From Suilimivivens sp964571145 (GTDB lineage: Bacteria > Bacillota > Clostridia > Lachnospirales > Lachnospiraceae): a stretch of DNA of 13,614 nucleotides. The translations under genes and the position numbers were made by a program. Positions 6,698 to 13,614 of the stretch are shown here, piece after piece; position 1 is the stretch's first letter, and every line of letters begins with the position of its first letter. Location: positions 1-13,614 of the forward strand of contig CAZNAP010000062.1 of assembly GCA_964571145.1 (NCBI GenBank), read 5' to 3'. The notes under the pieces are model-generated. The model was not told the DNA's origin and made no database searches. It worked only from the letters and a program-made list of their open reading frames with translations.

Positions 6698-8479
6698 TTA
6701 ATCCAGTGAAATATGCGTTTTACTAAGTTCTTCCAACGCTTTTTTGCCTTCTATTACTTGATTCAGAGCTAAAACATCTGTTCCCAGACGATTTGAAAAA
6801 TATTCATAGCTGTTTCGTTTTACTGCCAAAATGATATCATGCAATGCTTTTTCCTGCTCAGCCTTCGTACTCAGCTCCTGAAGTTTGGTATTAAATACCG
6901 CTGCGACTTCTCTTTGTTCCTCCTCTTCTGTAAATAGGCTGACGATTGCACCTGGGTTAATTCCCCCATTCTCTAGACCTTCAAACAACTTTTCAGCTAC
7001 TTTTTTATATAAACTCTCGGTGAAATCCTCCGGAGAAATATATTTACTTATTTGGGAAAAGACAGTAGGCTCTTCCACCAACCATGTGAGTAACAATCGT
7101 TGTGGAACCTTTTGCTTCTCCAATGGGTCATTGTTTTTCTGAATCCCGGATTTTGGTCGAACAGCCGGGGTTGCCAATCCTGTTTGTGCCGCGTACCCTA
7201 TCACCAGCTTGCGTAAATTATCAAAGCCAATGTGATACTTCTCTGCCACTGCTTCTATATAATTCTCGCGTTCCACCTCTTCGGTAAAGCCGCAGAGCTT
7301 CTTGGCAATTTCTCTATAAAATCGTGTTTTGGCTTCAGGATCTTTTAAGTCAAAATCTCTTTGCAACATACGCAGTTCAAAGAAGAAACTGTTTTCCGCC
7401 TGTTTGATTCGTTCTTCAAAAGCTTCTTTTCCCAAACTCTTCATGAACTCATCCGGGTCTTTATGAGGTTCTAAGTTTAAAACCTTACCTGTAATTCCTG
7501 CTTCCTTTAGGATTCCGATTGCCCGTAGTGCAGCATTCATACCTGCCCCGTCATTGTCATAAGCCAAAATAACTTCTTGCACGTATCGCTTCAGCAAGCT
7601 GGCTTGTCCTGATGTAAAAGCGGTTCCAAGTGACGCAACTGCCTGTGTAAAACCAGCCTGATGCATAGCTATAACATCCATATAGCCTTCACAAAGAATA
7701 AAATATCCGGATCGGGAAGTTCGGGCGAAATTCAGTCCATACAGATTCCTGCTCTTATCAAAAATCAATGTCTCAGGAGAATTAAGATATTTGGGCTTGG
7801 CATCTCCCATAACGCGTCCGCCAAAACCTATGACTCTATGATTACTATCCTGAATCGGAAACATGACACGATTCCAGAATTTATCATGCATACCATATTT
7901 CTCATCAAAACTGGCAAGTCCAGCCTCCTGCATTAACGAATCTTCATAACCTTTGCTTTTTAAATATCTGACCAAATCATCACTGGTCACATTGGCAAAC
8001 CCCAGTCCGAACTTCTTGATTGTTTCCTCTGAAAGTTCTCTTTTTTGAAGATATTCGTAAGCCGTTTTACCTAAGTTTGTCCGAAGTTGGAAATAAAAAT
8101 ACTTAGCTGCCTCTTTATTGATTTCCAGCAGCTTGCTACGCTTGCTTTCTCTTTGGCGGGCTTCCTCATTATACTCTGTTTCCGGCAGTGTTACGCCTGC
8201 TCTGTCAGCTAAAAGTTTAATGGCCTCCTGAAAAGAATAGTTTTCATATTCCATGACAAACGTAAAAACATTTCCACCGGCTCCACAGCCGAAACAATAA
8301 AACATCTGCTTGCTTTGCGAAACTGAAAATGAAGGTGACTTTTCATTATGAAAAGGGCATAAGCCAAAATGACTGCTTCCCTTTTTTGTTATTTTAACGT
8401 AACCCGAAATGACATCAACGATATCATTCTTCATCCGTACTTCTTCTACTACTTCATCAGGATAATACATTGCACCCAT
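6698..8479 (-). CDS. dnaG: DNA primase
   Basis: DnaG makes the RNA primers for the lagging strand and for replication start, working with the DnaB-type helicase. The 593-residue protein has the normal three-part layout. The N-terminal CHC2 zinc finger has ligands C41, H44, C62 and C65. The catalytic core contains the TOPRIM domain, with ILCEGYMDVIA as the glutamate motif, AYDNDGAG and DPDEF as the metal-binding acids. The C-terminal third would bind the helicase and is less conserved. The ATG at 8479 is preferred because AGGA lies 5-6 bases upstream; an ATG three codons later (8470) would give the common MYYP start. It lies 27 bases after dgt and 47 before rpoD, in one operon. Confidence 0.98.
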   Translation of the reverse strand: MGAMYYPDEVVEEVRMKNDIVDVISGYVKITKKGSSHFGLCPFHNEKSPSFSVSQSKQMFYCFGCGAGGNVFTFVMEYENYSFQEAIKLLADRAGVTLPETEYNEEARQRESKRSKLLEINKEAAKYFYFQLRTNLGKTAYEYLQKRELSEETIKKFGLGFANVTSDDLVRYLKSKGYEDSLMQEAGLASFDEKYGMHDKFWNRVMFPIQDSNHRVIGFGGRVMGDAKPKYLNSPETLIFDKSRNLYGLNFARTSRSGYFILCEGYMDVIAMHQAGFTQAVASLGTAFTSGQASLLKRYVQEVILAYDNDGAGMNAALRAIGILKEAGITGKVLNLEPHKDPDEFMKSLGKEAFEERIKQAENSFFFELRMLQRDFDLKDPEAKTRFYREIAKKLCGFTEEVERENYIEAVAEKYHIGFDNLRKLVIGYAAQTGLATPAVRPKSGIQKNNDPLEKQKVPQRLLLTWLVEEPTVFSQISKYISPEDFTESLYKKVAEKLFEGLENGGINPGAIVSLFTEEEEQREVAAVFNTKLQELSTKAEQEKALHDIILAVKRNSYEYFSNRLGTDVLALNQVIEGKKALEELSKTHISLD

Positions 8480-8506
8480 GCCTTTCCTGTCTGACTAATC
8501 AGTTCA

Positions 8507-9511
8507 TTATCCGTGCCACGATTTTGGAATATAAATTTCTTCATACTTCGCTATTGCAAACCGGTCTGTCATAGCACTTATGTAATCACAAACCACTTTT
8601 TCCTCCGGTTCTCCCTGATTGATTAATCGTATTAAATCTGCCGGCAAAAGCTCCAAGTGATGTCGATAATAGCTATACAATGTCTGCACCAGCATTTCTG
8701 CCTTGCCTTCTTCACTCTTGGCCTCTCTGTTCTGATATACGCGGTCGAACATGAATTCACGCAGTTCCTTCATGGCTTCCGCCACTTCCTCCGACATCAT
8801 GATATCGTCTTGGTGAAAACTGGTACTGACAATATCGTGGATAAAATGATCTAATCTCTCTCCCGTTGTGTATCCAATTGTATTGCCGATTGTTCGCGGA
8901 ACATCAGATTCCTGTAAAATACCTGCACGAACGGCATCATCCATATCATGATGAATATAGGCAATTTTATCAGAAAGGCGTACAATTTTACCTTCTAATG
9001 TAAAAGGCATGCCTTGGGTCTGGTGATTCAAAATTCCATCTCGTACTTCTGCGGTCAAGTTTAGACCGATTCCGTCTTTCTCCAAAACATCCACTGTACG
9101 CAGACTTTGTTCACTATGTCTGAATCCATAAGGGCAAACTGCATTCAGTGCTCGCTCACCGGCATGGCCAAAGGGCGTATGCCCCAAATCATGACCCAGT
9201 GCAATGGCTTCCACCAAATCCTCATTCATTCGTAGTGCTTTGGCAATCGTACGGGCATTCTGAGAAACCTCCAAAGTATGAGTCAATCTGGTTCGATAGT
9301 GATCTCCTTCAGGAGTCAAAAATACCTGCGTCTTATCCTTTAATCGTCGAAAAGATTTGGAATGTAATATTCTGTCTCTGTCCCGCTGATAAACAGGCCT
9401 GATATCGCAGGGTTCTTCTTCCCGCAAGCGGCCTTTAGAATTGCTGCTATGGGCAGCATAAGGACTTAAATATTCCATTTCCAGCTGTTCCAGACTCTCT
9501 CTAATATTCAT
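8507..9511 (-). CDS. dgt: Deoxyguanosinetriphosphate triphosphohydrolase-like protein
   Basis: This HD-domain enzyme of the Dgt family hydrolyses dNTPs to the deoxynucleoside and triphosphate, lowering or balancing the dNTP pool. I start it at the ATG at 9511 (334 residues), because AGGAG (9518-9522) lies 6 bases upstream; a TTG seven codons earlier would place that site inside the gene. The metal ligands are visible: His78 in RLTHTLEV, His107-Asp108 in ALGHDLGHTPFGH, and Asp181 in VRLSDKIAY; His111 and His116 complete the HD signature. The YQRDRDRILHSKSFRRLKDKTQV segment typical of the family precedes them (residues 41-63). The length fits the shorter Gram-positive type. It is the first gene of the operon with dnaG and rpoD, which ties dNTP supply to replication priming. 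The preferred nucleotide cannot be read from sequence. Confidence 0.93.
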   Translation of the reverse strand: MNIRESLEQLEMEYLSPYAAHSSNSKGRLREEEPCDIRPVYQRDRDRILHSKSFRRLKDKTQVFLTPEGDHYRTRLTHTLEVSQNARTIAKALRMNEDLVEAIALGHDLGHTPFGHAGERALNAVCPYGFRHSEQSLRTVDVLEKDGIGLNLTAEVRDGILNHQTQGMPFTLEGKIVRLSDKIAYIHHDMDDAVRAGILQESDVPRTIGNTIGYTTGERLDHFIHDIVSTSFHQDDIMMSEEVAEAMKELREFMFDRVYQNREAKSEEGKAEMLVQTLYSYYRHHLELLPADLIRLINQGEPEEKVVCDYISAMTDRFAIAKYEEIYIPKSWHG

Positions 9512-9543
9512 CCGTCGCTCCTGTTTTGACAAAAAACATCCTA

Positions 9544-9549
9544 ATTATA
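9544..9549 (-). promoter_or_regulatory. Likely -10 box of the dgt-dnaG-rpoD operon
   Basis: A perfect TATAAT (minus strand) lies 32 bases before the dgt start. The -35 region is poor: TTTTGG at 17-base spacing or TTGGAA at 15. The gap between dgt and the upstream hydrolase gene is 117 bases, which supports an independent promoter. An AT-only inverted repeat at 9599-9619 lies in the same gap. Confidence 0.5.
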
Positions 9550-9628
9550 TTATTCGGTGGCACTTTCCAAAATCCTTTTTTTTCATCTTAAATTCATAAA
9601 ATAAATCAACTATTTATTTATCGGCAAA

Positions 9629-10558
9629 TTATCGGCAGATATCAAAAATGAATTCTGCATTCTTTTCCATGGCATCATAAGCCGTTTTAAGCGGTGACAT
9701 TTGGAAAACATGCCACATGCCCTTAAAGATATCCAACTTAGCCGAAACATTCAGGCTCACCAATTTTTTATGCAACATGGTCGCATCAGAAAGCAAAACT
9801 TCATTATCTCCTACCTGTATATAAACCGGCGGAAAACCTGTCAAATCCCCAAATAACGGTGAAATAAAAGGATTGCTCAGGTCTTCATCCTGGGCATAGT
9901 TTTGAATCATCTTTTCCAAATAGTCTGCATCCAAAACCGGATCCACTTCGGCTCTTGTCTGATGCGTTTTGCCCGAAGAGGTCAAATCCGTCCAAGGTGA
10001 CATGAGTACCAGTCCTCTTGGCAAAATGCGTCCCATTTCCTTCAGTTTTAGCACCAGCGTCATGGCCATATTGCCGCCTGCTGAATCGCCTGCTACAATC
10101 ACATCTCTGGCACCGTATCCTAAGAGCATTAAATAATCCCAAGCTTTTAGGGCATCCTCCAATGCAGAAGGATAGGGGTTCTCCGGAGCCAACCGGTAAT
10201 CAAAACACAATACATCCATAGAAGTAGATGTGGCCAACTTGGTCGTTAATGTTCTGGCATAAAGACGACTTCCGGTGGAATATCCGCCTCCGTGGCAATA
10301 TAAAATAATGTATTTCTTCATATGGGCACGCTCTACTGATACCCATTCAGCTTCCATATCCTGAATTTGCACGTTACGAATGAGCACATCCTTGACATTT
10401 CCAAGAAGCGTACCCACCTGATCCTGTGAGTGACGGTGCTTTTCTATATCAACATTTTCGATTAAGCCATGTACCTTCTTAATTAGTGTCATCATACTTT
10501 GGTTCATTGCCTCGGGTGAGGGCTTTTTGTTTAAAATAGATTTAGACGATATGGGCAT
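9629..10558 (-). CDS. Alpha/beta hydrolase, HSL-type esterase
   Basis: This is a cytoplasmic carboxylesterase/acetylesterase-like enzyme of the hormone-sensitive lipase family. The 309-residue protein has the oxyanion-hole motif HGGGY (89-93), the nucleophile motif GDSAGG with Ser159, and His283 in GMWHVF. The acid lies in the VGDNEVLL segment (249-256); at the usual DPL position there appears to be Glu253 rather than Asp, a variant I believe occurs in relatives. An N-terminal cap region with many Met and Lys residues precedes the core. No signal peptide is visible. AGGAGG lies 4 bases before the ATG, a strong ribosome site. It is divergent from an acyltransferase gene across 125 bases. That pairing suggests opposing ester hydrolysis and acyl transfer on related substrates; the natural ester is unknown. 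Confidence 0.9.
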   Translation of the reverse strand: MPISSKSILNKKPSPEAMNQSMMTLIKKVHGLIENVDIEKHRHSQDQVGTLLGNVKDVLIRNVQIQDMEAEWVSVERAHMKKYIILYCHGGGYSTGSRLYARTLTTKLATSTSMDVLCFDYRLAPENPYPSALEDALKAWDYLMLLGYGARDVIVAGDSAGGNMAMTLVLKLKEMGRILPRGLVLMSPWTDLTSSGKTHQTRAEVDPVLDADYLEKMIQNYAQDEDLSNPFISPLFGDLTGFPPVYIQVGDNEVLLSDATMLHKKLVSLNVSAKLDIFKGMWHVFQMSPLKTAYDAMEKNAEFIFDICR

Positions 10559-10683
10559 AAAACCTCCTACAATAATATGAACAGTTACTGATATCTATAT
10601 TATCTATATTAACACAGTTATCTATTTTTGTGGTATACTATTGAAAAGTAAATGTTACGATATTCAGCATAGGAGAAGTCAAT
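10559..10683. promoter_or_regulatory. Divergent control region with TATCTAT repeats
   Basis: The spacer between the hydrolase and acyltransferase genes carries three copies of TATCTAT (10592-10598, 10601-10607, 10619-10625), with starts spaced by 9 and 18 bases. The regular spacing and the position between divergent genes fit a shared operator or AT-rich promoter spacer. The region is very AT-rich, so chance repetition is possible. Confidence 0.35.
10609..10639 (+). promoter_or_regulatory. Promoter of the acyltransferase operon
   Basis: TATACT (10634-10639) is preceded by TGG, an extended -10 element. TTAACA (10609-10614) can act as the -35 box, though the 19-base spacing is long. Transcription would start near 10646, about 38 bases before the TTG start codon. 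Confidence 0.55.
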
Positions 10684-11991
10684 TTGGAAACCCAGAACAA
10701 GACGAACCCAAAAACAAACCAAGAACGAAAAATCTGGTATAAGCTGGATTTATCCGCAATTGTTTATCCTACCCTGCAAAGGCGGGATTTTTCCTCAGTA
10801 TATCGGGAATCTGTTATTCTAAAAGAGCCTATTAAACCTGATATTCTACAACAAGCTGTAGATATTGCCCTAACCCGTTTTCCAACTTATAAAACAGCAA
10901 TCCGAAAAGGGTTATTCTGGCGATATCTGGAGCCGAATAACCGTCCAGGTCCTTTTGTACAAAAGGATATTCGTAATTTTTGTATGCCCATGCCTTTTAA
11001 GGCCGGTAATCGTTATCTACTCCGTGTTTATTATCATGACTGCCGCATTGCTCTGGAAGCACACCATTGTTTAGGCGACGGAACCGGTGGTATGTGTGTA
11101 CTGCAAACTATAACGGCCGTTTATCTGCGTCTGCTTGGTCATTCCATTTCAAACGGTGGATTTGTTATGGATGTGAATGAACCTCCACATCCCGAAGAGC
11201 TGGAAGATGCATACATGAAATATGCCAATGCCAAATTTTCTCCTGCTCGTCCTGGGGAAAAAACGTATCGTGTACGAGGCACGAAAGAGCCCTTCTATAC
11301 CTTTAACGTAATAGACGGCATTTTATCCGTCAAAGAAGTGATGGCTGTTGCCAAAAAATACAATGCAACCATTACTGAATATTTGAATTCTGTTCTTTTG
11401 TATGCCTTATTACAAAAGCAACAATCTGAATGGCATTTACATCTTCGACCTGTCAAAATCGCCATGCCAGTTAATTTACGTCGGTTTTTCCCTTCGAAAA
11501 CCCTACGCAATTTTATCTCAATGGTATATCCTTCTATCGATCCTCGCTTAGGCGACTATACCTTTGAAGAAATTGTTGTCCATGTACACAATTACATGCG
11601 TTATTATATTAATGCAAAATTTTTAAAAGGTGATATTACCACCAATGCCAATACTCAGCGGAATACCGCAATTCGCATGGTTCCTCTTTTCCTAAAGGAC
11701 TATATCGTGCGTCAATTTTATACCCATGTGCAGGATAAAAATTCATCTGCTGGGCTTACCAATATGGGGGCATTAATGGTTCCAGAAGATATGAAACCCT
11801 TTATTGATCGGTTTGATATTTATATGGGACAACCTTTTTCCTCCCGTACCAACTGCGCGATTATCAGTTTTGAAGATACCCTGACCATTAATTTCGCCAG
11901 CAGCATTATGGAATCAGATGTGGAACGATACTTCTTCAGGAAATTGGTTGCAGACGGCATTCATGTGAAAATAGAAAGTAATCGAGAATAA
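10684..11991 (+). CDS. Condensation-superfamily acyltransferase (alcohol acetyltransferase-like)
   Basis: The 435-residue protein resembles the alcohol acetyltransferase/condensation-domain superfamily, which uses acyl-CoA or carrier-bound acyl groups. The diagnostic HHxxxDG motif is HHCLGDGTGG (127-136), with His128 as the expected general base. A second family-like element, MPVNLRRFFPSKTLRNF (261-277), corresponds to the conserved core segment before the second half. The start is TTG at 10684, because AGGAGA (10671-10676) lies 7 bases upstream and no better ATG is near. There is no signal peptide and no attached carrier or adenylation domain, so this is not a peptide synthetase. It is followed after 61 bases by a zinc-ribbon membrane protein and is divergent from an esterase. 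Acylation of an alcohol or lipid-like acceptor is the best guess; donor and acceptor are unknown. Confidence 0.78.
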   Translation: METQNKTNPKTNQERKIWYKLDLSAIVYPTLQRRDFSSVYRESVILKEPIKPDILQQAVDIALTRFPTYKTAIRKGLFWRYLEPNNRPGPFVQKDIRNFCMPMPFKAGNRYLLRVYYHDCRIALEAHHCLGDGTGGMCVLQTITAVYLRLLGHSISNGGFVMDVNEPPHPEELEDAYMKYANAKFSPARPGEKTYRVRGTKEPFYTFNVIDGILSVKEVMAVAKKYNATITEYLNSVLLYALLQKQQSEWHLHLRPVKIAMPVNLRRFFPSKTLRNFISMVYPSIDPRLGDYTFEEIVVHVHNYMRYYINAKFLKGDITTNANTQRNTAIRMVPLFLKDYIVRQFYTHVQDKNSSAGLTNMGALMVPEDMKPFIDRFDIYMGQPFSSRTNCAIISFEDTLTINFASSIMESDVERYFFRKLVADGIHVKIESNRE

Positions 11992-12052
11992 ATGATCATA
12001 ACAATTTGTATTCATTGCTCAACATATTTTGTAGGAAAGGATTGGTAAACAA

Positions 12053-12763
12053 ATGTCTTATTGTGTAAATTGTGGCGTTGAATTGGATGCTTCTTTGGAA
12101 AGCTGTCCCTTATGTCATACGCCGGTAATCAACCCAAATGAATTACAAAAAATAAAGGAGGCATCTCCGTCTCCTTATGCGAAAGAAAAAGGACAGGTGG
12201 ATGTGGTTAAACGCAAAGATTTAGGCCTGTTATCCACTATTGTATTGGGAGCAACTGCCTTAAGTTGCCTGATGCTCAATATTCTTGTTTTCTCAGGAAG
12301 TTTGTGGTCTTTGTTTATTATTGGTGCCTGTTTATTGCTGTTTGTGCTGATTATTCCCGCTGTTATTTATACCAAACTGCCCATCTACATTTCCCTTTTA
12401 TTGGATGGTGTGGCTGTGGGTATTTATCTGTATATGATTACCTTTAATACGCCAGATGACCAATGGTTTACCGGACTTGCCCTGCCGATTGTCGCACTGG
12501 TTACCATTTTAGTAGAAATATTCACTTTGTTACTTCGTTCTTTCCCTATATCCATCATGACCACTACGCTTTACTTCTTCGCTGAAGTTGCCGTTTTGTG
12601 CATAGGGCTAGAACTGCTAATCGATCATTATTTTCAGGCACCACTTCGTTTGGTATGGTCAGCAGTTGTACTGACTGTATGTGGCGTGATTGTTGCCATG
12701 TTAATTACCGTATTATCAAGACGACGGCTGCGTGATGCAGTAAGAAGGCGGTTGCATTTTTAA
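12053..12763 (+). CDS. Zinc-ribbon six-TM membrane protein (DUF6320-like)
   Basis: The 236-residue protein starts with a zinc ribbon whose ligands are C4, C7, C18 and C21 (CVNCG and CPLC). A polar linker of about 35 residues follows, then six hydrophobic segments at about 57-80, 83-106, 109-131, 138-161, 164-190 and 199-220. The tail is very basic (SRRRLRDAVRRRLHF). I recall this layout as that of DUF6320, which I believe accompanies acyltransferases like the preceding one; this is memory, not a search. No enzymatic motif is visible. The ribbon should lie on the cytoplasmic side, where it could bind the acyltransferase or a nucleic acid. The ribosome site AGGAAAGG is 12 bases before the ATG, a long spacing. 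Its last codons form the left arm of a terminator, and its stop overlaps that of the convergent transporter. Confidence 0.75.
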   Translation: MSYCVNCGVELDASLESCPLCHTPVINPNELQKIKEASPSPYAKEKGQVDVVKRKDLGLLSTIVLGATALSCLMLNILVFSGSLWSLFIIGACLLLFVLIIPAVIYTKLPIYISLLLDGVAVGIYLYMITFNTPDDQWFTGLALPIVALVTILVEIFTLLLRSFPISIMTTTLYFFAEVAVLCIGLELLIDHYFQAPLRLVWSAVVLTVCGVIVAMLITVLSRRRLRDAVRRRLHF

Positions 12764-12778
12764 TGCACCCGCCTTTTT
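12745..12778 (+). terminator. Terminator overlapping both convergent stop codons
   Basis: AAGGCGG (12745-12751) pairs with CCGCCTT (12769-12775). After one T/C mismatch, TGCATT pairs with AATGCA around a three-T loop, and TTTTT follows (12774-12778). The left arm encodes the last residues of the zinc-ribbon protein and the right arm the last residues of the convergent transporter. It is strongest in the plus direction; on the minus strand the hairpin is followed only by TTCTTACT. Confidence 0.85.
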
Positions 12779-13614
12779 ATTTGAATTTCACTCACAAGTG
12801 TAGATCCCAATATCATCACTGCACCCAGTGCGCCCGTAATACCCATAGGTTCTCTCAAAACCAATGCCGATAATAAAATAGCCATAACCGGATCAATATA
12901 GCTAAATAACGCAACTGTCTGTGCACTTAAGGAGCTCATTGAACCAAAGTAAAGGGCATAAGCGATACCTGTATGCAAAATTCCAACCACCAGTACCAAC
13001 ATTACAGTTTCCTTGGTCAGTACAATTCCCGAGAAATCCTCTGTCAGTAAAGTATAAGGCAACAACGTAATGGCTGCTGTTCCCAGTTGCATAATAGTCT
13101 TATCATAAGCCCCGATATTCTTTATCTTCTGGTTCATTAATACAACGCAGGCATACAAAATTGCTGCTCCGATGCCAAACAAAATACCTTTCATTTCTGA
13201 CAAATTCAAGCCTGTCCCAATTACCCCCGAGACGAATACCATTCCCATCAATGCTATGGCTGCGCAAATCAGCTTTCGTACCGTCATTTTTTCCTTTAAA
13301 ATCAGGGGTGCGGTTAGAATCACAAACACCGGTGCCAAGTAATAACATAATGTAGCTGTCGCTACAGAAGTATATCTGTAAGCCTCAAATAACAAAATCC
13401 AATTGGCACCAATGAATGCACCTGATACAACTAATAATACTAAATTTGCTTTGATTGCTTTCAAGCTTAGTTTCTTCCCACTGCAAAATACTACAATGAG
13501 TAAAAAAATGGAGCCAATAGTACCTCTCACTAATGCAAGTATACTTGAAGGAAGTGGTATGTACCTTCTTGCAATTCCAATAGTGCCAAATATGAGCATA
13601 GCCAGAATCATAGT
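12760..13614 (-). CDS. DMT/EamA-family transporter, cut at the window edge
   Basis: This is a polytopic inner-membrane transporter of the drug/metabolite transporter superfamily, expected to have ten membrane segments in two homologous halves. Both halves show the EamA end-of-repeat pattern: YLAPVFVILTAPLILKE (91-107) and YIDPVMAILLSALVLRE (238-254), each with a Pro early and a Glu at the end. Counting starts at the ATG at 13611, but the frame stays open to the last base. The visible N-terminus begins inside the first hydrophobic segment, so some N-terminal residues and the ribosome site are probably outside the window. The substrate cannot be deduced; relatives export amino acids, sugars or other metabolites. 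It converges with the acyltransferase operon and shares its terminator, but co-function is not implied. Confidence 0.88.
   Translation of the reverse strand, partial: TMILAMLIFGTIGIARRYIPLPSSILALVRGTIGSIFLLIVVFCSGKKLSLKAIKANLVLLVVSGAFIGANWILLFEAYRYTSVATATLCYYLAPVFVILTAPLILKEKMTVRKLICAAIALMGMVFVSGVIGTGLNLSEMKGILFGIGAAILYACVVLMNQKIKNIGAYDKTIMQLGTAAITLLPYTLLTEDFSGIVLTKETVMLVLVVGILHTGIAYALYFGSMSSLSAQTVALFSYIDPVMAILLSALVLREPMGITGALGAVMILGSTLVSEIQIKRRVH

Noticed and set aside
9599..9619. AAATAAAT/ATTTATTT inverted repeat as a terminator after the hydrolase
   Set aside because: The stem is only A-T pairs and no T-run follows directly, so it would be too weak to trust.
9618..9637. Repeated TTATCGGCA at the end of the hydrolase gene
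   Set aside because: Two 9-base copies around the stop codon are too short to be an attachment site, and no integrase or boundary change is nearby.

Overview
The window looks like chromosomal DNA from a spore-forming, moderately AT-rich Clostridia member, most likely of the Lachnospiraceae type. The grounds are a germination protease gene (gpr) divergent from rpsT, a bacterial RNase P RNA with class A-like features, a dgt-dnaG-rpoD-trmK gene string, and Gram-positive style Shine-Dalgarno sites such as AGGAGG. No insertion sequence, phage gene, tRNA, CRISPR array or origin was seen.

Left part (1-2640). On the minus strand, gpr is followed by a short membrane-anchored ORF in the place where spoIIP usually sits. 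Divergent from gpr is rpsT (ribosomal protein S20), with a strong sigma-A promoter, a leader hairpin and a probably bidirectional terminator. Convergent with rpsT is a membrane-anchored trypsin-like protease whose linker carries a fresh 33-bp tandem duplication.

Middle part (2633-9550, all minus strand). Here lies a macromolecular-synthesis operon: dgt (dNTP triphosphohydrolase), dnaG (primase), rpoD (housekeeping sigma), trmK (tRNA m1A22 methyltransferase) and a large TGS/ThrRS-like nucleoside kinase. The last three are coupled by stop/start overlaps. Downstream comes rnpB, with its own -10 box and a P12 arm enlarged by palindromic sequence. The block joins dNTP control, replication priming, transcription initiation, tRNA modification and tRNA 5' processing.

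Right part (9629-13614). This is the least ordinary part. An HSL-type alpha/beta hydrolase (minus) is divergent from a condensation-superfamily/alcohol-acetyltransferase-like protein with an HHxxxDG motif (plus). A zinc-ribbon protein with six predicted membrane segments (DUF6320-like) follows it. One esterase, one acyltransferase and one membrane protein sharing a control region suggest an uncharacterised ester-forming and ester-cleaving module, and this is the best candidate for an undescribed system here. A DMT/EamA transporter converges on it, its stop codon overlapping that of the zinc-ribbon gene inside a shared terminator hairpin; it runs off the right edge.
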